From Tenacibaculum soleae (GTDB taxonomy: Bacteria; Bacteroidota; Bacteroidia; Flavobacteriales; Flavobacteriaceae), in the NCBI RefSeq assembly GCF_001693415.1, contig NZ_MAKX01000002.1, forward strand, positions 412,553 to 476,552: 64,000 nucleotides of DNA, given 5' to 3'. This document shows positions 57,139-64,000 of the stretch, one piece after another. The notes under the pieces are model-generated. The model saw only the letters and a program-made list of their open reading frames with translations, did not search any database and was not told the origin of the DNA. The first letter of the stretch is position 1. Every line of letters starts with the position of its first letter. A program made the translations under genes and the position numbers.

Positions 57139-58194
57139 TTAATTAAAAATAACTCCCGACGAATGATCTTTTTTTGCACCTGTTACACTTTGTAAACAAT
57201 TTACCTGATTTTCAACACGTAACAATCCTAAAAAAGCAAAAATTAATGCCTCTTTATAATTGATTAATTCGTTAGGCTGAATTTTAACTTTTCTTTCTGA
57301 ATAATACGCTATTCTTTCCATCAAAAAAGAGTTAAAAACACCACCACCTGTTATTAAAACAAATTGGTTTTTAAAAATGATTTTCCCAATTTGAATAGCT
57401 ACATGTTCTATAAAGGTTCTTAAAATTGTTGGAATATCTTCTTCTATTGAATCAATCATCGGAAAAATAATTGCTTGCACCCACTCTAAACCTAATGATT
57501 TTGGGGGAAATTTGTCATAAAAATCTAACTCATTAAGTTTTTCTAATAATTTTTTGTTTATTTTTCCTTTTGAAGCTATTTTTCCTTTATCATCATATTC
57601 AAGTCCGAGTTTTTGCACATAATGATTCAACACAATGTTTACAGGACAAATATCAAAAGCAATTCTTTTTTCGTTTTCTTTAAAAGACACATTTGCAAAA
57701 CCACCTAAGTTTACACAAAAATCATAATTAGCAAACAATAATTCATCACCAATAGGAACCAAAGGAGCTCCTTGTCCACCTAGTTTAACATCCTGAGTTC
57801 TAAAATCGCACACTACTTTTTGTTTTGTAATTTCAGATAGTATTTTTCCGTTACCTATTTGCAATGTAATTCCATCATCTGGTTGATGTAAAATTGTATG
57901 TCCGTGAGAGGCTATAAAATCAATCTTAGTTATTTTATTTTTTTTGATGAATAAATTGATTTCATCACCTAATAATTCTCCATATTTAATATCTAAATCT
58001 TTTAGTTCATCCACAGAAAAACCAATAGCACTTTTCAATTTTTCTTTCCATTTATCGGTATAAGAAACAGTTTCAGAAGTTAGTATTTTAAAACTCTCAT
58101 AATCTTTTTTATCAAACTGAACATACACTAAATCTATTCCATCTAATGAAGTGCCAGACATCAATCCTATTATATAATAAAAATCTTTATTCAT
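57139..58194 (-). CDS. anmK: Anhydro-N-acetylmuramic acid kinase
   Basis: AnmK opens and phosphorylates 1,6-anhydro-MurNAc from peptidoglycan turnover, giving MurNAc-6-phosphate. The 351-residue ASKHA enzyme begins with the hallmark GLMSGTSLDGIDLVYV. It then shows SHGHTILHQPDDGITLQIGN, VVCDFRTQDVKLGGQGAPLV, VNLGGFANVSF and ITGGGVFNSFLMERI. It stands alone between gdhA (divergent order on the same strand) and the acyl-CoA dehydrogenase gene. No murQ etherase is seen in the window. The BadF-type kinase at 18077 belongs to the same superfamily. Confidence 0.95.
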   Translation of the reverse strand: MNKDFYYIIGLMSGTSLDGIDLVYVQFDKKDYESFKILTSETVSYTDKWKEKLKSAIGFSVDELKDLDIKYGELLGDEINLFIKKNKITKIDFIASHGHTILHQPDDGITLQIGNGKILSEITKQKVVCDFRTQDVKLGGQGAPLVPIGDELLFANYDFCVNLGGFANVSFKENEKRIAFDICPVNIVLNHYVQKLGLEYDDKGKIASKGKINKKLLEKLNELDFYDKFPPKSLGLEWVQAIIFPMIDSIEEDIPTILRTFIEHVAIQIGKIIFKNQFVLITGGGVFNSFLMERIAYYSERKVKIQPNELINYKEALIFAFLGLLRVENQVNCLQSVTGAKKDHSSGVIFN

Positions 58195-58219
58195 AGTCTG
58201 TAAAAATAATAAAAGCCTA

Positions 58220-58250
58220 TTGAAAATATGCTACGAAAACGATATCTTTG
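58220..58250 (+). promoter_or_regulatory. Promoter of the acyl-CoA dehydrogenase gene
   Basis: TTG at 58220-58222 and TATCTTTG at 58243-58250 with 20 bases between match both boxes of the flavobacterial promoter, 34 bases before the ATG. Confidence 0.7.
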
Positions 58251-58284
58251 AGCTCATTTTTTACGAATATAATAATCATATATA

Positions 58285-59427
58285 ATGGATTTTAGTTTAA
58301 CAGAAGAACATTTAATGATTCGTGATGCAGCGCGTGATTTTGCACAAACCGAATTATTACCAGGAGTAATTGAAAGAGATAATGCACAAACCTTTCCAGA
58401 TGAATTAGTAAGAAAAATGGGAGAACTTGGTTTTTTAGGTATTATGGTAGATCCTAAATACGGAGGAAGCGGAATGGATGCGATTTCTTATGTATTGATT
58501 ATGGAAGAATTATCTAAAATTGATGCTTCTGCCTCTGTTATGGTTTCTGTAAACAATTCATTAGTTTGTTATGGTTTAGAAGCTTATGGTACTGAAGAAC
58601 AGAAACAAAAATATTTAACAAAATTAGCTACTGGAGAGCAGATTGGTGCTTTTTGTTTATCTGAACCAGAAGCAGGATCAGATGCAACATCACAAGCAAC
58701 AACTGCCGAAGATAAAGGAGATCATTACCTTATTAACGGTACAAAAAACTGGATTACAAATGGTGGTCGTGCTGATGTATATTTAGTAATTGCACAAACC
58801 GACCGTAGTAAAAAACACAGAGGAATCAACGCTTTTATTGTTGAAAAAGGAACAGAAGGTTTTCACGTTGGTCCTAAAGAAGATAAATTAGGTATTCGTG
58901 GTTCAGATACGCATACTTTACAATTTAACGATGTAAAAGTACCGAAAGAAAACAGAATTGGTGAAGACGGATTTGGTTTTAAATTTGCCATGAAAACATT
59001 ATCAGGTGGACGTATAGGTATTGCTGCACAAGCATTAGGTATTGCATCTGGAGCTTATGAATTAGCTTTAAAATACTCAAAAGAGCGTAAAGCTTTTGGC
59101 ACGGAAATTTGTAATCATCAAGCAATTGCTTTTAAATTGGCTGATATGTATACTGAAATTGAAGCGGCAAGAATGTTAGTTATGAAAGCTGCTTGGGACA
59201 AAGATCAAGGTAATAGTTTTGATATGTCTGGAGCTATGGCTAAGTTATACGCTTCTAAAGTTGCTATGGAACAAACTGTTGAAGCTGTACAAATTCACGG
59301 TGGTAATGGTTTTGTTAAAGAATACCATGTAGAGCGTTTAATGCGTGATGCAAAAATTACTCAAATTTATGAAGGAACTTCTGAAATTCAAAAAATTGTA
59401 ATTTCAAGAGGTGTTATAAGAGATTAA
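58285..59427 (+). CDS. Acyl-CoA dehydrogenase (short/branched-chain type)
   Basis: This FAD-dependent enzyme introduces a trans-2 double bond into acyl-CoA. The 380-residue protein starts with MDFSLTEEHLMIRDAARDFA, has the FAD/substrate motifs AFCLSEPEAGSDATSQ and NGTKNWITNGGRADVY, and ends with the QIYEGTSEIQKIVISRG motif, whose Glu is the usual catalytic base. The length and motif placement match short-chain or isobutyryl/2-methylbutyryl-type enzymes; chain preference cannot be told. It may act with the enoyl-CoA hydratase at 6487 and the methylmalonyl-CoA mutase at 9961. Confidence 0.93.
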   Translation: MDFSLTEEHLMIRDAARDFAQTELLPGVIERDNAQTFPDELVRKMGELGFLGIMVDPKYGGSGMDAISYVLIMEELSKIDASASVMVSVNNSLVCYGLEAYGTEEQKQKYLTKLATGEQIGAFCLSEPEAGSDATSQATTAEDKGDHYLINGTKNWITNGGRADVYLVIAQTDRSKKHRGINAFIVEKGTEGFHVGPKEDKLGIRGSDTHTLQFNDVKVPKENRIGEDGFGFKFAMKTLSGGRIGIAAQALGIASGAYELALKYSKERKAFGTEICNHQAIAFKLADMYTEIEAARMLVMKAAWDKDQGNSFDMSGAMAKLYASKVAMEQTVEAVQIHGGNGFVKEYHVERLMRDAKITQIYEGTSEIQKIVISRGVIRD

Positions 59428-59446
59428 TTTCTTGTCACTATAAACT

Positions 59447-59480
59447 AAAAGTCCATCATTAATTTGATGGACTTTTTTTT
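59447..59480 (+). terminator. Intrinsic terminator of the acyl-CoA dehydrogenase gene
   Basis: Stem AAAAGTCCATCA/TGATGGACTTTT with loop TTAATT, followed by a long T run. Confidence 0.85.
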
Positions 59481-59592
59481 GGGCGTTACCACAAGGGTCG
59501 CGTTTATAGTTTATCTTGAGCGAAGTCGAAAGGTACTCGCTTTTTGTTCATACTTCACAAAAGAGCTCAAACAAAACTTCAATCGCTAACAC
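59481..59592. repeat. Flavobacterial dispersed repeat with a smaller repeat inserted
   Basis: The outer parts are GGGCGTTACCACAAGGGTCG (59481-59500) and ACTCGCTTTTT...AAAGAGCTCAAACAAAACTTC..CGCTAAC (59534-59590). These are the two halves of an intergenic repeat I associate with flavobacteria, of which a second copy starts at 63781. Between them, 59502-59533 carries TTATAGTTTATCTTGAGCG and AAGTCGAAAGGT, a motif of the other small repeat family. It fills the 174-base gap down to the truA-like stop. Confidence 0.6.
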
Positions 59593-59601
59593 GTGTACTT
59601 A

Positions 59602-60393
59602 TTATTCTAAATCTTTAAAATCTATTTTATGTAAATGTAAACCAGAAGCTGGAGCAATATTTTTTATAAATTCAATATCAGAAGTAGGATCTAAACTTAG
59701 TTTGATAAAATTCAAATCAAACTCTCCTTTACCTAAATCATGCAGTGCTCCCATAATTAAACGAATCTGATTTCTTAAAAAACCTTCACCTCTAACAACC
59801 AACACAAAACTCTCTTTCGGAAAAAAAGATGCTGTCAATTCAGTATTTTTTTCAATTCTACAAAATTGAATTTCTCTTTCAACCTTAGTTTCTTCGGTTG
59901 GCTTTGTACAATAGCGTTTATAATTATGAAAACCTTCAAATAATATTGCTCCTTCTTTCATCAAATCAACATCTAATTGCTCTCTGAAACGAGTTAAAAA
60001 CGGAGCTGCATACGGGTGATTTTTTTCACCATAAGAAAAATAATAACGATATTCTTTTAACTTCGGGTGCTGAATTATATTAAAATCTCTATCAATATTT
60101 TCAATCTTTAAAGCTCTCATATCACCAGGAGCATTTGCGTTAAAATCTATCATAAATTCATCAAAATCTACTTTTTCATCAATAAATAATTGAAACGCAA
60201 AATGGCTTGCCGAAACTCTAGCATCTGTTCTACCAACTCCTAAACTTTTTAAACGAATACCTTTAAAAATAAACTTTAACGTTTTATCTAAAAATAAATG
60301 ACCTGTTTTTAAATTTGGTTGTTTTTGCCATCCATGAAAACGGAAACCTAAATATTGAATCGTAACTAAATATGTATACTTGTAATTCATCAT
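59602..60393 (-). CDS. TruA-like pseudouridine synthase, divergent paralogue
   Basis: The 263-residue protein has the TruA fold. YLGFRFHGWQKQP (about residues 14-26) is close to the canonical segment, and the catalytic Asp57 lies in GRTDARVSA (residues 54-62), where canonical TruA has GRTDAGVHA. The rest includes KEYRYYFSYG, FLRNQIRLIMGALHDLG and the C-terminal ASGLHLHKIDF. It probably modifies tRNA or other RNA, but the altered GVHA motif suggests different positions or reduced specificity. Its ATG overlaps the ackA stop by one base (TAATG), so it is translationally coupled to ackA. Confidence 0.82.
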   Translation of the reverse strand: MMNYKYTYLVTIQYLGFRFHGWQKQPNLKTGHLFLDKTLKFIFKGIRLKSLGVGRTDARVSASHFAFQLFIDEKVDFDEFMIDFNANAPGDMRALKIENIDRDFNIIQHPKLKEYRYYFSYGEKNHPYAAPFLTRFREQLDVDLMKEGAILFEGFHNYKRYCTKPTEETKVEREIQFCRIEKNTELTASFFPKESFVLVVRGEGFLRNQIRLIMGALHDLGKGEFDLNFIKLSLDPTSDIEFIKNIAPASGLHLHKIDFKDLE

Positions 60394-61574
60394 TATAATA
60401 AACCGAATGATTGTTTTGCTATTTCTAATTCTTCATTAGTAGGAATTACTAATATTTTTACACGCGATGCTTCTTTATGAATTTCTGTTAACTTTTTGGC
60501 TCTCATATCATTTTTACTTTCATCTAATTCAATACCAAAAAACTCCATAGCGTTACAAACTAATTTTCTTATGTAAACAGAATTTTCACCTATACCTGCA
60601 GTAAAAACAAGCGCATCCAAACCATTCATTGCAGCAATATACGAACCTATGTATTTTTTAATTCGGTATGCATTCATATCTAAAGCTAACTGACAGTCTG
60701 CATTTCCCTTTTCAGCTTCACTTTCAATATCACGTAAATCACTATATCCTGTTAAACCTAACATTCCGCTTTCTTTTTGCAACATCGTGTTTACATAATC
60801 AGCATCATATCCTAAGTTATTTATCAGGTAAAAAATTAATGAATGATCAATATCTCCCGAACGTGATCCCATAATTAATCCTGTAACAGGACCAAAACCT
60901 AAACTATGATCTATACTTTTTCCATTTTCAACAGCGGTAATACTACAACCATTACCTAAATGAACCGTAATTATTTTAGATTTTTCTGTACCTAAATATT
61001 CAATTGCTTTTTCTGAAACATATTTATGGCTTGTTCCATGAAATCCGTACAAACGAATTTTATCTTCTGTTAAAAATTTATTCGGAATCGCGTATTTGTA
61101 TGCTTTAATAGGAATTGATTGATGAAAAGCGGTATCAAAAACTGCTACTTGTTTTGCGTTTGTAAAAATACTTTCGGCAACTTGTATGCCTTCTAAATTT
61201 GCTGGATTATGAAGTGGAGCTAAAGAAAATAATTCTTCAATCTTCTTTTTTACTTCATCGGTAACTAAGATCGTTTTTGTAAAGCTGCTACCTCCATGCA
61301 CTACACGATGTCCTACGATTTGAATTTCATCTGTCGAATTTATAACACCTACTTTTTCATCTAACAATAAAGTAACTACTTTTTCTAAACCTACTTTATG
61401 GTTTTTAATTTCAAGGACTTCTTCAATATCATTGTCTGCTGATTTATAATGTACATTTCCTTTTTCTAAACCAATTCTTTCTATCAATCCAGCACAAACA
61501 ACTTTTTGCTGAGGCATTTCAAACAATTGATATTTTATTGATGAACTTCCCGAATTTATTACTAATACTTTCAT
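60393..61574 (-). CDS. ackA: Acetate kinase
   Basis: AckA interconverts acetyl phosphate and ADP with acetate and ATP. The 393-residue enzyme has the N-terminal phosphate motif NSGSSSIKYQLFEMP, GHRVVHGGSSFT, AVFDTAFHQSIP, RLYGFHGTSHKYVSE, VHLGNGCSITAVENG and VFTAGIGENSVYIR. It forms an operon with pta (2-base gap) and the TruA-like gene. The order pta-ackA-truA-like appears on the minus strand. Confidence 0.96.
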   Translation of the reverse strand: MKVLVINSGSSSIKYQLFEMPQQKVVCAGLIERIGLEKGNVHYKSADNDIEEVLEIKNHKVGLEKVVTLLLDEKVGVINSTDEIQIVGHRVVHGGSSFTKTILVTDEVKKKIEELFSLAPLHNPANLEGIQVAESIFTNAKQVAVFDTAFHQSIPIKAYKYAIPNKFLTEDKIRLYGFHGTSHKYVSEKAIEYLGTEKSKIITVHLGNGCSITAVENGKSIDHSLGFGPVTGLIMGSRSGDIDHSLIFYLINNLGYDADYVNTMLQKESGMLGLTGYSDLRDIESEAEKGNADCQLALDMNAYRIKKYIGSYIAAMNGLDALVFTAGIGENSVYIRKLVCNAMEFFGIELDESKNDMRAKKLTEIHKEASRVKILVIPTNEELEIAKQSFGLL

Positions 61575-61576
61575 AT

Positions 61577-63673
61577 TTATAGATCTTGTGCTTGAATTGC
61601 AGTTAAAATTATGGTGTTAAAAATATCATCAACCGTACATCCTCTACTTAAATCGTTTACTGGTTTATTTAAACCCTGTAACATTGGGCCAATCGCCAAT
61701 GCTCCTGTTTCTCTTTGTACAGCTTTATAAGTATTGTTCCCTGTATTTAAATCTGGAAATATTAACACATTTGCTTGTCCGGCTACTTCTGAGTTTGGTA
61801 ATTTCTTTTTTCCTACGGATGCATCTACTGCTGCATCATATTGAATTGGTCCTTCTATTTTTAAATCTGGTCGTTTTTCTTTAACAATTTCAGTTGCTCT
61901 TCTAACTGTATCAACATCTTCACCTTTTCCTGAAGCTCCTGATGAATACGATAACATTGCTATTTTAGGGTCTATTCCAAAAGCTATACTTGAATCTGCT
62001 GATGAAATTGCTATTTCAGCTAATTCTTCGGCCGTCGGATTTGGATTAATAGCACAATCGCCGAAAACAGAAACACGATCTTCTAAACACATAAAGAAAA
62101 TAGATGAAACTACTGAAAATCCAGGTTTGGTTTTTACAAATTGTAGCGCTGGTTTTATAGTATGCTGTGTGGTATGTGCAGCACCTGAAACCATTCCATC
62201 AGCAAGGCCTTTATGTACCATCATTGTTCCGAAGTAAGAAACATCAGCCATTAAATCATCTGCCATAGCAGGACTTAACCCTTTATGTTTTCTTAATTCA
62301 TATAAGGTCTTAGAAAAATCATCAAAATATTCAGATTCTATCGGATTAATTATTGCCGTTTTATTAAAATCAAAAGAAATATTTAACCTTTTTATTGATG
62401 CCTCAATATTTACTCTTTTACCTAAAAGAGTTAATGCTACAACATTTGTTTTTTGAAGCTGTGATGCCGCTATTAAAATTCTATCGTCACTTCCTTCTGG
62501 CAATACAATATGCTTTTTAACTTCTTTAGCTTTTTTTAATAAATTATACTGAAACATTCTTGGTGTAAGAATATCAGATCCTTTATAACTTGTTAGTTTT
62601 TCGTTTAAAGCCGTAACATCAACATACTTTTCAAAAATATTAATTGACATTTTTATCTTATCAACATTTTCGGCATAAATATGTGATCGCACATTTCCTA
62701 ACCTAGTCGTCGTTTTAAAAGTACCTTCTTTTACCCATAAAATAGGAACAATTTTTTCAAGTCCATTTATTAATTTAATAATTGATGAATTTAACTCAAT
62801 CCCTCCTGTTAAAACAATACATGAAATAGCAGGGTAATTTGTTGAAATATTTGCCTGTAAAGTTCCTAATAAAATATCTGAACGATCAGCAGGCGTAACC
62901 ACAACACTTCCTTCCGTTAAATGATGTAAAAAATGAGACAATTGCATCGCTCCTACTTTAATGTCTCCAGTCGTATTATTTAAAAACTCTTTCCCAAACA
63001 ATACAACAGCTTTAATTTCATTTAAAAACTCCTTTACCGTAGGATTATTTAATTTTTTATTAATTGGTATCGCATTTATTGAAACTGATTTAGGTAAGTT
63101 CTTACCAACTTCATTTAAAATAGTTTCAATATTTTCTTCTTCAATTTTATTCGCTACTACTGAAATTACCTGAACATCCTTATTCACAAACGAATCATAT
63201 GTTAATCGCAAACTTTGAATAAAATCTTCTAATGTTTTTGAAACACCACCAGAAACAATAATTACTGGTATTCCAAGATTTTTAGCAATCAATACATTTA
63301 AATCCATTTCTATAATTGCACCATGATCAGAAAAATCTGTTCCCTCTACAATTACAAAATCATTTTCAGTTTCTAATTTTTTATATTTTTGAATAATTTT
63401 ATTAAGAACATCATCCTCTTTATCATCATTCAATTTTTGAATTAAATCAGATCTTGTAAAAGCGTAACAATCTTCATAATCATTTTTTAAATTAAAATAA
63501 TTGAGTATTGTATTTATATGATTGTCTCTTTTACCTTCAACAGTATTATCAATAATTGGTCTAAAATATCCAACTTTAGGCTTTTTTTTAAGCAACAATT
63601 GAATCAAACCAATACTTAACATTGATTTTCCAGAATTGGCTTCACTTGCTGCGATATAAATAGCTTTATTCAT
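61577..63673 (-). CDS. pta: Phosphate acetyltransferase (long form)
   Basis: Pta interconverts acetyl-CoA and acetyl phosphate. The 698-residue protein is the three-part long form. The N-terminal P-loop domain has AASEANSGKSMLSIGLI (about residues 7-23). The DRTGG domain is at about 210-330 (VGAMQLSHFLHHLTEG, then TPADRSDILLG). The C-terminal PTA domain has VLPEGSDDRILIAA, LMADVSYFGTMMVHKGLADG, VSGAAHTTQHTIKPALQ and SYSSGASGKGEDVDTVR. ATG 63673 is chosen because upstream codons look non-coding and the family begins at MNKAIYIAASE; a -7 match TAATTTTG (minus, 63689-63696) precedes it. Confidence 0.95.
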   Translation of the reverse strand: MNKAIYIAASEANSGKSMLSIGLIQLLLKKKPKVGYFRPIIDNTVEGKRDNHINTILNYFNLKNDYEDCYAFTRSDLIQKLNDDKEDDVLNKIIQKYKKLETENDFVIVEGTDFSDHGAIIEMDLNVLIAKNLGIPVIIVSGGVSKTLEDFIQSLRLTYDSFVNKDVQVISVVANKIEEENIETILNEVGKNLPKSVSINAIPINKKLNNPTVKEFLNEIKAVVLFGKEFLNNTTGDIKVGAMQLSHFLHHLTEGSVVVTPADRSDILLGTLQANISTNYPAISCIVLTGGIELNSSIIKLINGLEKIVPILWVKEGTFKTTTRLGNVRSHIYAENVDKIKMSINIFEKYVDVTALNEKLTSYKGSDILTPRMFQYNLLKKAKEVKKHIVLPEGSDDRILIAASQLQKTNVVALTLLGKRVNIEASIKRLNISFDFNKTAIINPIESEYFDDFSKTLYELRKHKGLSPAMADDLMADVSYFGTMMVHKGLADGMVSGAAHTTQHTIKPALQFVKTKPGFSVVSSIFFMCLEDRVSVFGDCAINPNPTAEELAEIAISSADSSIAFGIDPKIAMLSYSSGASGKGEDVDTVRRATEIVKEKRPDLKIEGPIQYDAAVDASVGKKKLPNSEVAGQANVLIFPDLNTGNNTYKAVQRETGALAIGPMLQGLNKPVNDLSRGCTVDDIFNTIILTAIQAQDL

Positions 63674-63688
63674 TTTTTTAATTTTAAG

Positions 63689-63696
63689 CAAAATTA
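63689..63696 (-). promoter_or_regulatory. Candidate -7 element of pta-ackA
   Basis: CAAAATTA on the plus strand reads TAATTTTG on the minus strand, 15 bases before the pta ATG. No TTG box is visible at the right distance. Confidence 0.5.
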
Positions 63697-63780
63697 CTTT
63701 AAAAAAAATTAATCTTTTATGATAATTGTTAGTATAATCAATCCTTCTACTATTATAAAATAGCATTAGAATAATTAATA

Positions 63781-63872
63781 GCAGCTATTCACGCTTTCCA
63801 CACTCGCTTTTTTTGATTTTTTTAGTAAAACCAAAAAAGAGCTCAAACAAATGCTTCAATCGTGGCTAAGGC
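63781..63872. repeat. Dispersed flavobacterial intergenic repeat, second copy
   Basis: The sequence runs GCAGCTATTCACGCTTTCCA, then CACTCGC and a T-rich run paired with an A-rich run (a large hairpin around AGTA), then AGAGCTCAAACAAATGCTTC, ending AATCGTGGCTAAGGC. The stretches ACTCGCTTTTT and AGAGCTCAAACAAA..CTTCAATCG are shared with the copy at 59481-59592; the two copies differ at their ends. Confidence 0.6.
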
Positions 63873-64000
63873 TATCAATGTATAATTCGTATATCTAAAG
63901 CTTATTTGCTTACTTTATACCTCTCCATTTCCTTTTTTTATTCACCTTTTGTCTTTTACCCAATTTCATTTCGATTTAAAGCAAAAAAAACCTCAATCTA

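Larger units (their letters stand above)
63674..64000. other. Intergenic region after pta, 327 bases to the window edge
   Basis: No ORF is supported. It holds the pta -7 element (63689-63696), a copy of the dispersed repeat (63781-63872) and, at the very end (about 63983-64000), A-rich sequence followed by CCTCA. That last part looks like the left half of another terminator with the CCTCA stem seen three times elsewhere. Confidence 0.5.

Noticed and set aside
59516..59770. Plus-strand ORF across the repeat and the end of the TruA-like gene
   Set aside because: Its first part is repeat sequence and the rest is antisense to the TruA-like gene.
63674..63766. 31-residue N-terminal extension of Pta
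   Set aside because: Composition is non-coding and it covers the likely promoter; Pta begins at MNKAIYIAASE.

Overview
This AT-rich window comes from a bacterium of the Bacteroidota, almost certainly a flavobacterium (Flavobacteriaceae). Three things point there: the gliding and type IX secretion genes gldJ and porV, the recurring flavobacterial -7 promoter element TAnnTTTG, and a short repeat family I associate with flavobacterial chromosomes. An NhaD sodium/proton antiporter fits a marine or salt-exposed lifestyle. The genus cannot be fixed from sequence alone. I see no phage, insertion sequence, CRISPR array, rRNA operon or obvious pseudogene.

Layout. 1-9 kb: the 3' end of truA, an ABC exporter, a small Ala/Glu-rich lipoprotein, folP-cdaA (folate synthesis and c-di-AMP synthesis), a DUF1599 gene with a DoxX-like membrane protein, fluC/crcB, an enoyl-CoA hydratase, a DUF1684 lipoprotein, an isolated 76-residue gene and tRNA-Thr. 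9-14 kb: one operon of udk, a FtsB/DivIC-like septum protein, both methylmalonyl-CoA mutase subunits and phosphatidylserine decarboxylase. 14-29 kb: a fused cytochrome c maturation protein (CcsBA), a membrane/TPR-like protein, a BadF-type kinase, murF, gldJ, porV, cdd, a FabH-like synthase, guaA and a LysM lipoprotein.

28.7-50.4 kb, all on the minus strand, is a surface-polysaccharide locus, read here from 50.4 kb down to 28.7 kb. It starts with nucleotide-sugar genes (WbpA- and WbpB-like, a cytidylyltransferase, Ugd, a UDP-glucuronate epimerase). Export and assembly follow (Wza, Wzz, Wzx). Next come glycosyltransferases, a Wzy-like polymerase and two unusual proteins: a ParB-like/nucleotidyltransferase fusion and a beta-propeller. 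It ends with an initiating sugar transferase, GalE and RfbA, RfbC, RfbB. The predicted precursors (UDP-glucuronate, UDP-galacturonate, UDP-N-acetyl-aminouronate, dTDP-4-keto-6-deoxyhexose) suggest an acidic Wzx/Wzy-type capsule or exopolysaccharide. RfbD, WbpD and WbpE are absent from the window.

50.5-64 kb: three tandem tRNA-Val genes on a 111-bp repeat, then folC-tonB-exbD-exbB, nhaD, glutamate dehydrogenase, anmK, an acyl-CoA dehydrogenase, a divergent TruA paralogue, and ackA-pta.

The main candidates for something undescribed are the ParB/nucleotidyltransferase protein (38985-40475), the His-rich propeller protein (34623-35873), a cloverleaf-like inverted-repeat element at about 30572-30669 with smaller relatives elsewhere, a nested repeat near 59.5 kb, and a palindrome that overlaps both the -7 element and the start codon of guaA. 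All functional assignments rest on reading motifs; no database search was possible.
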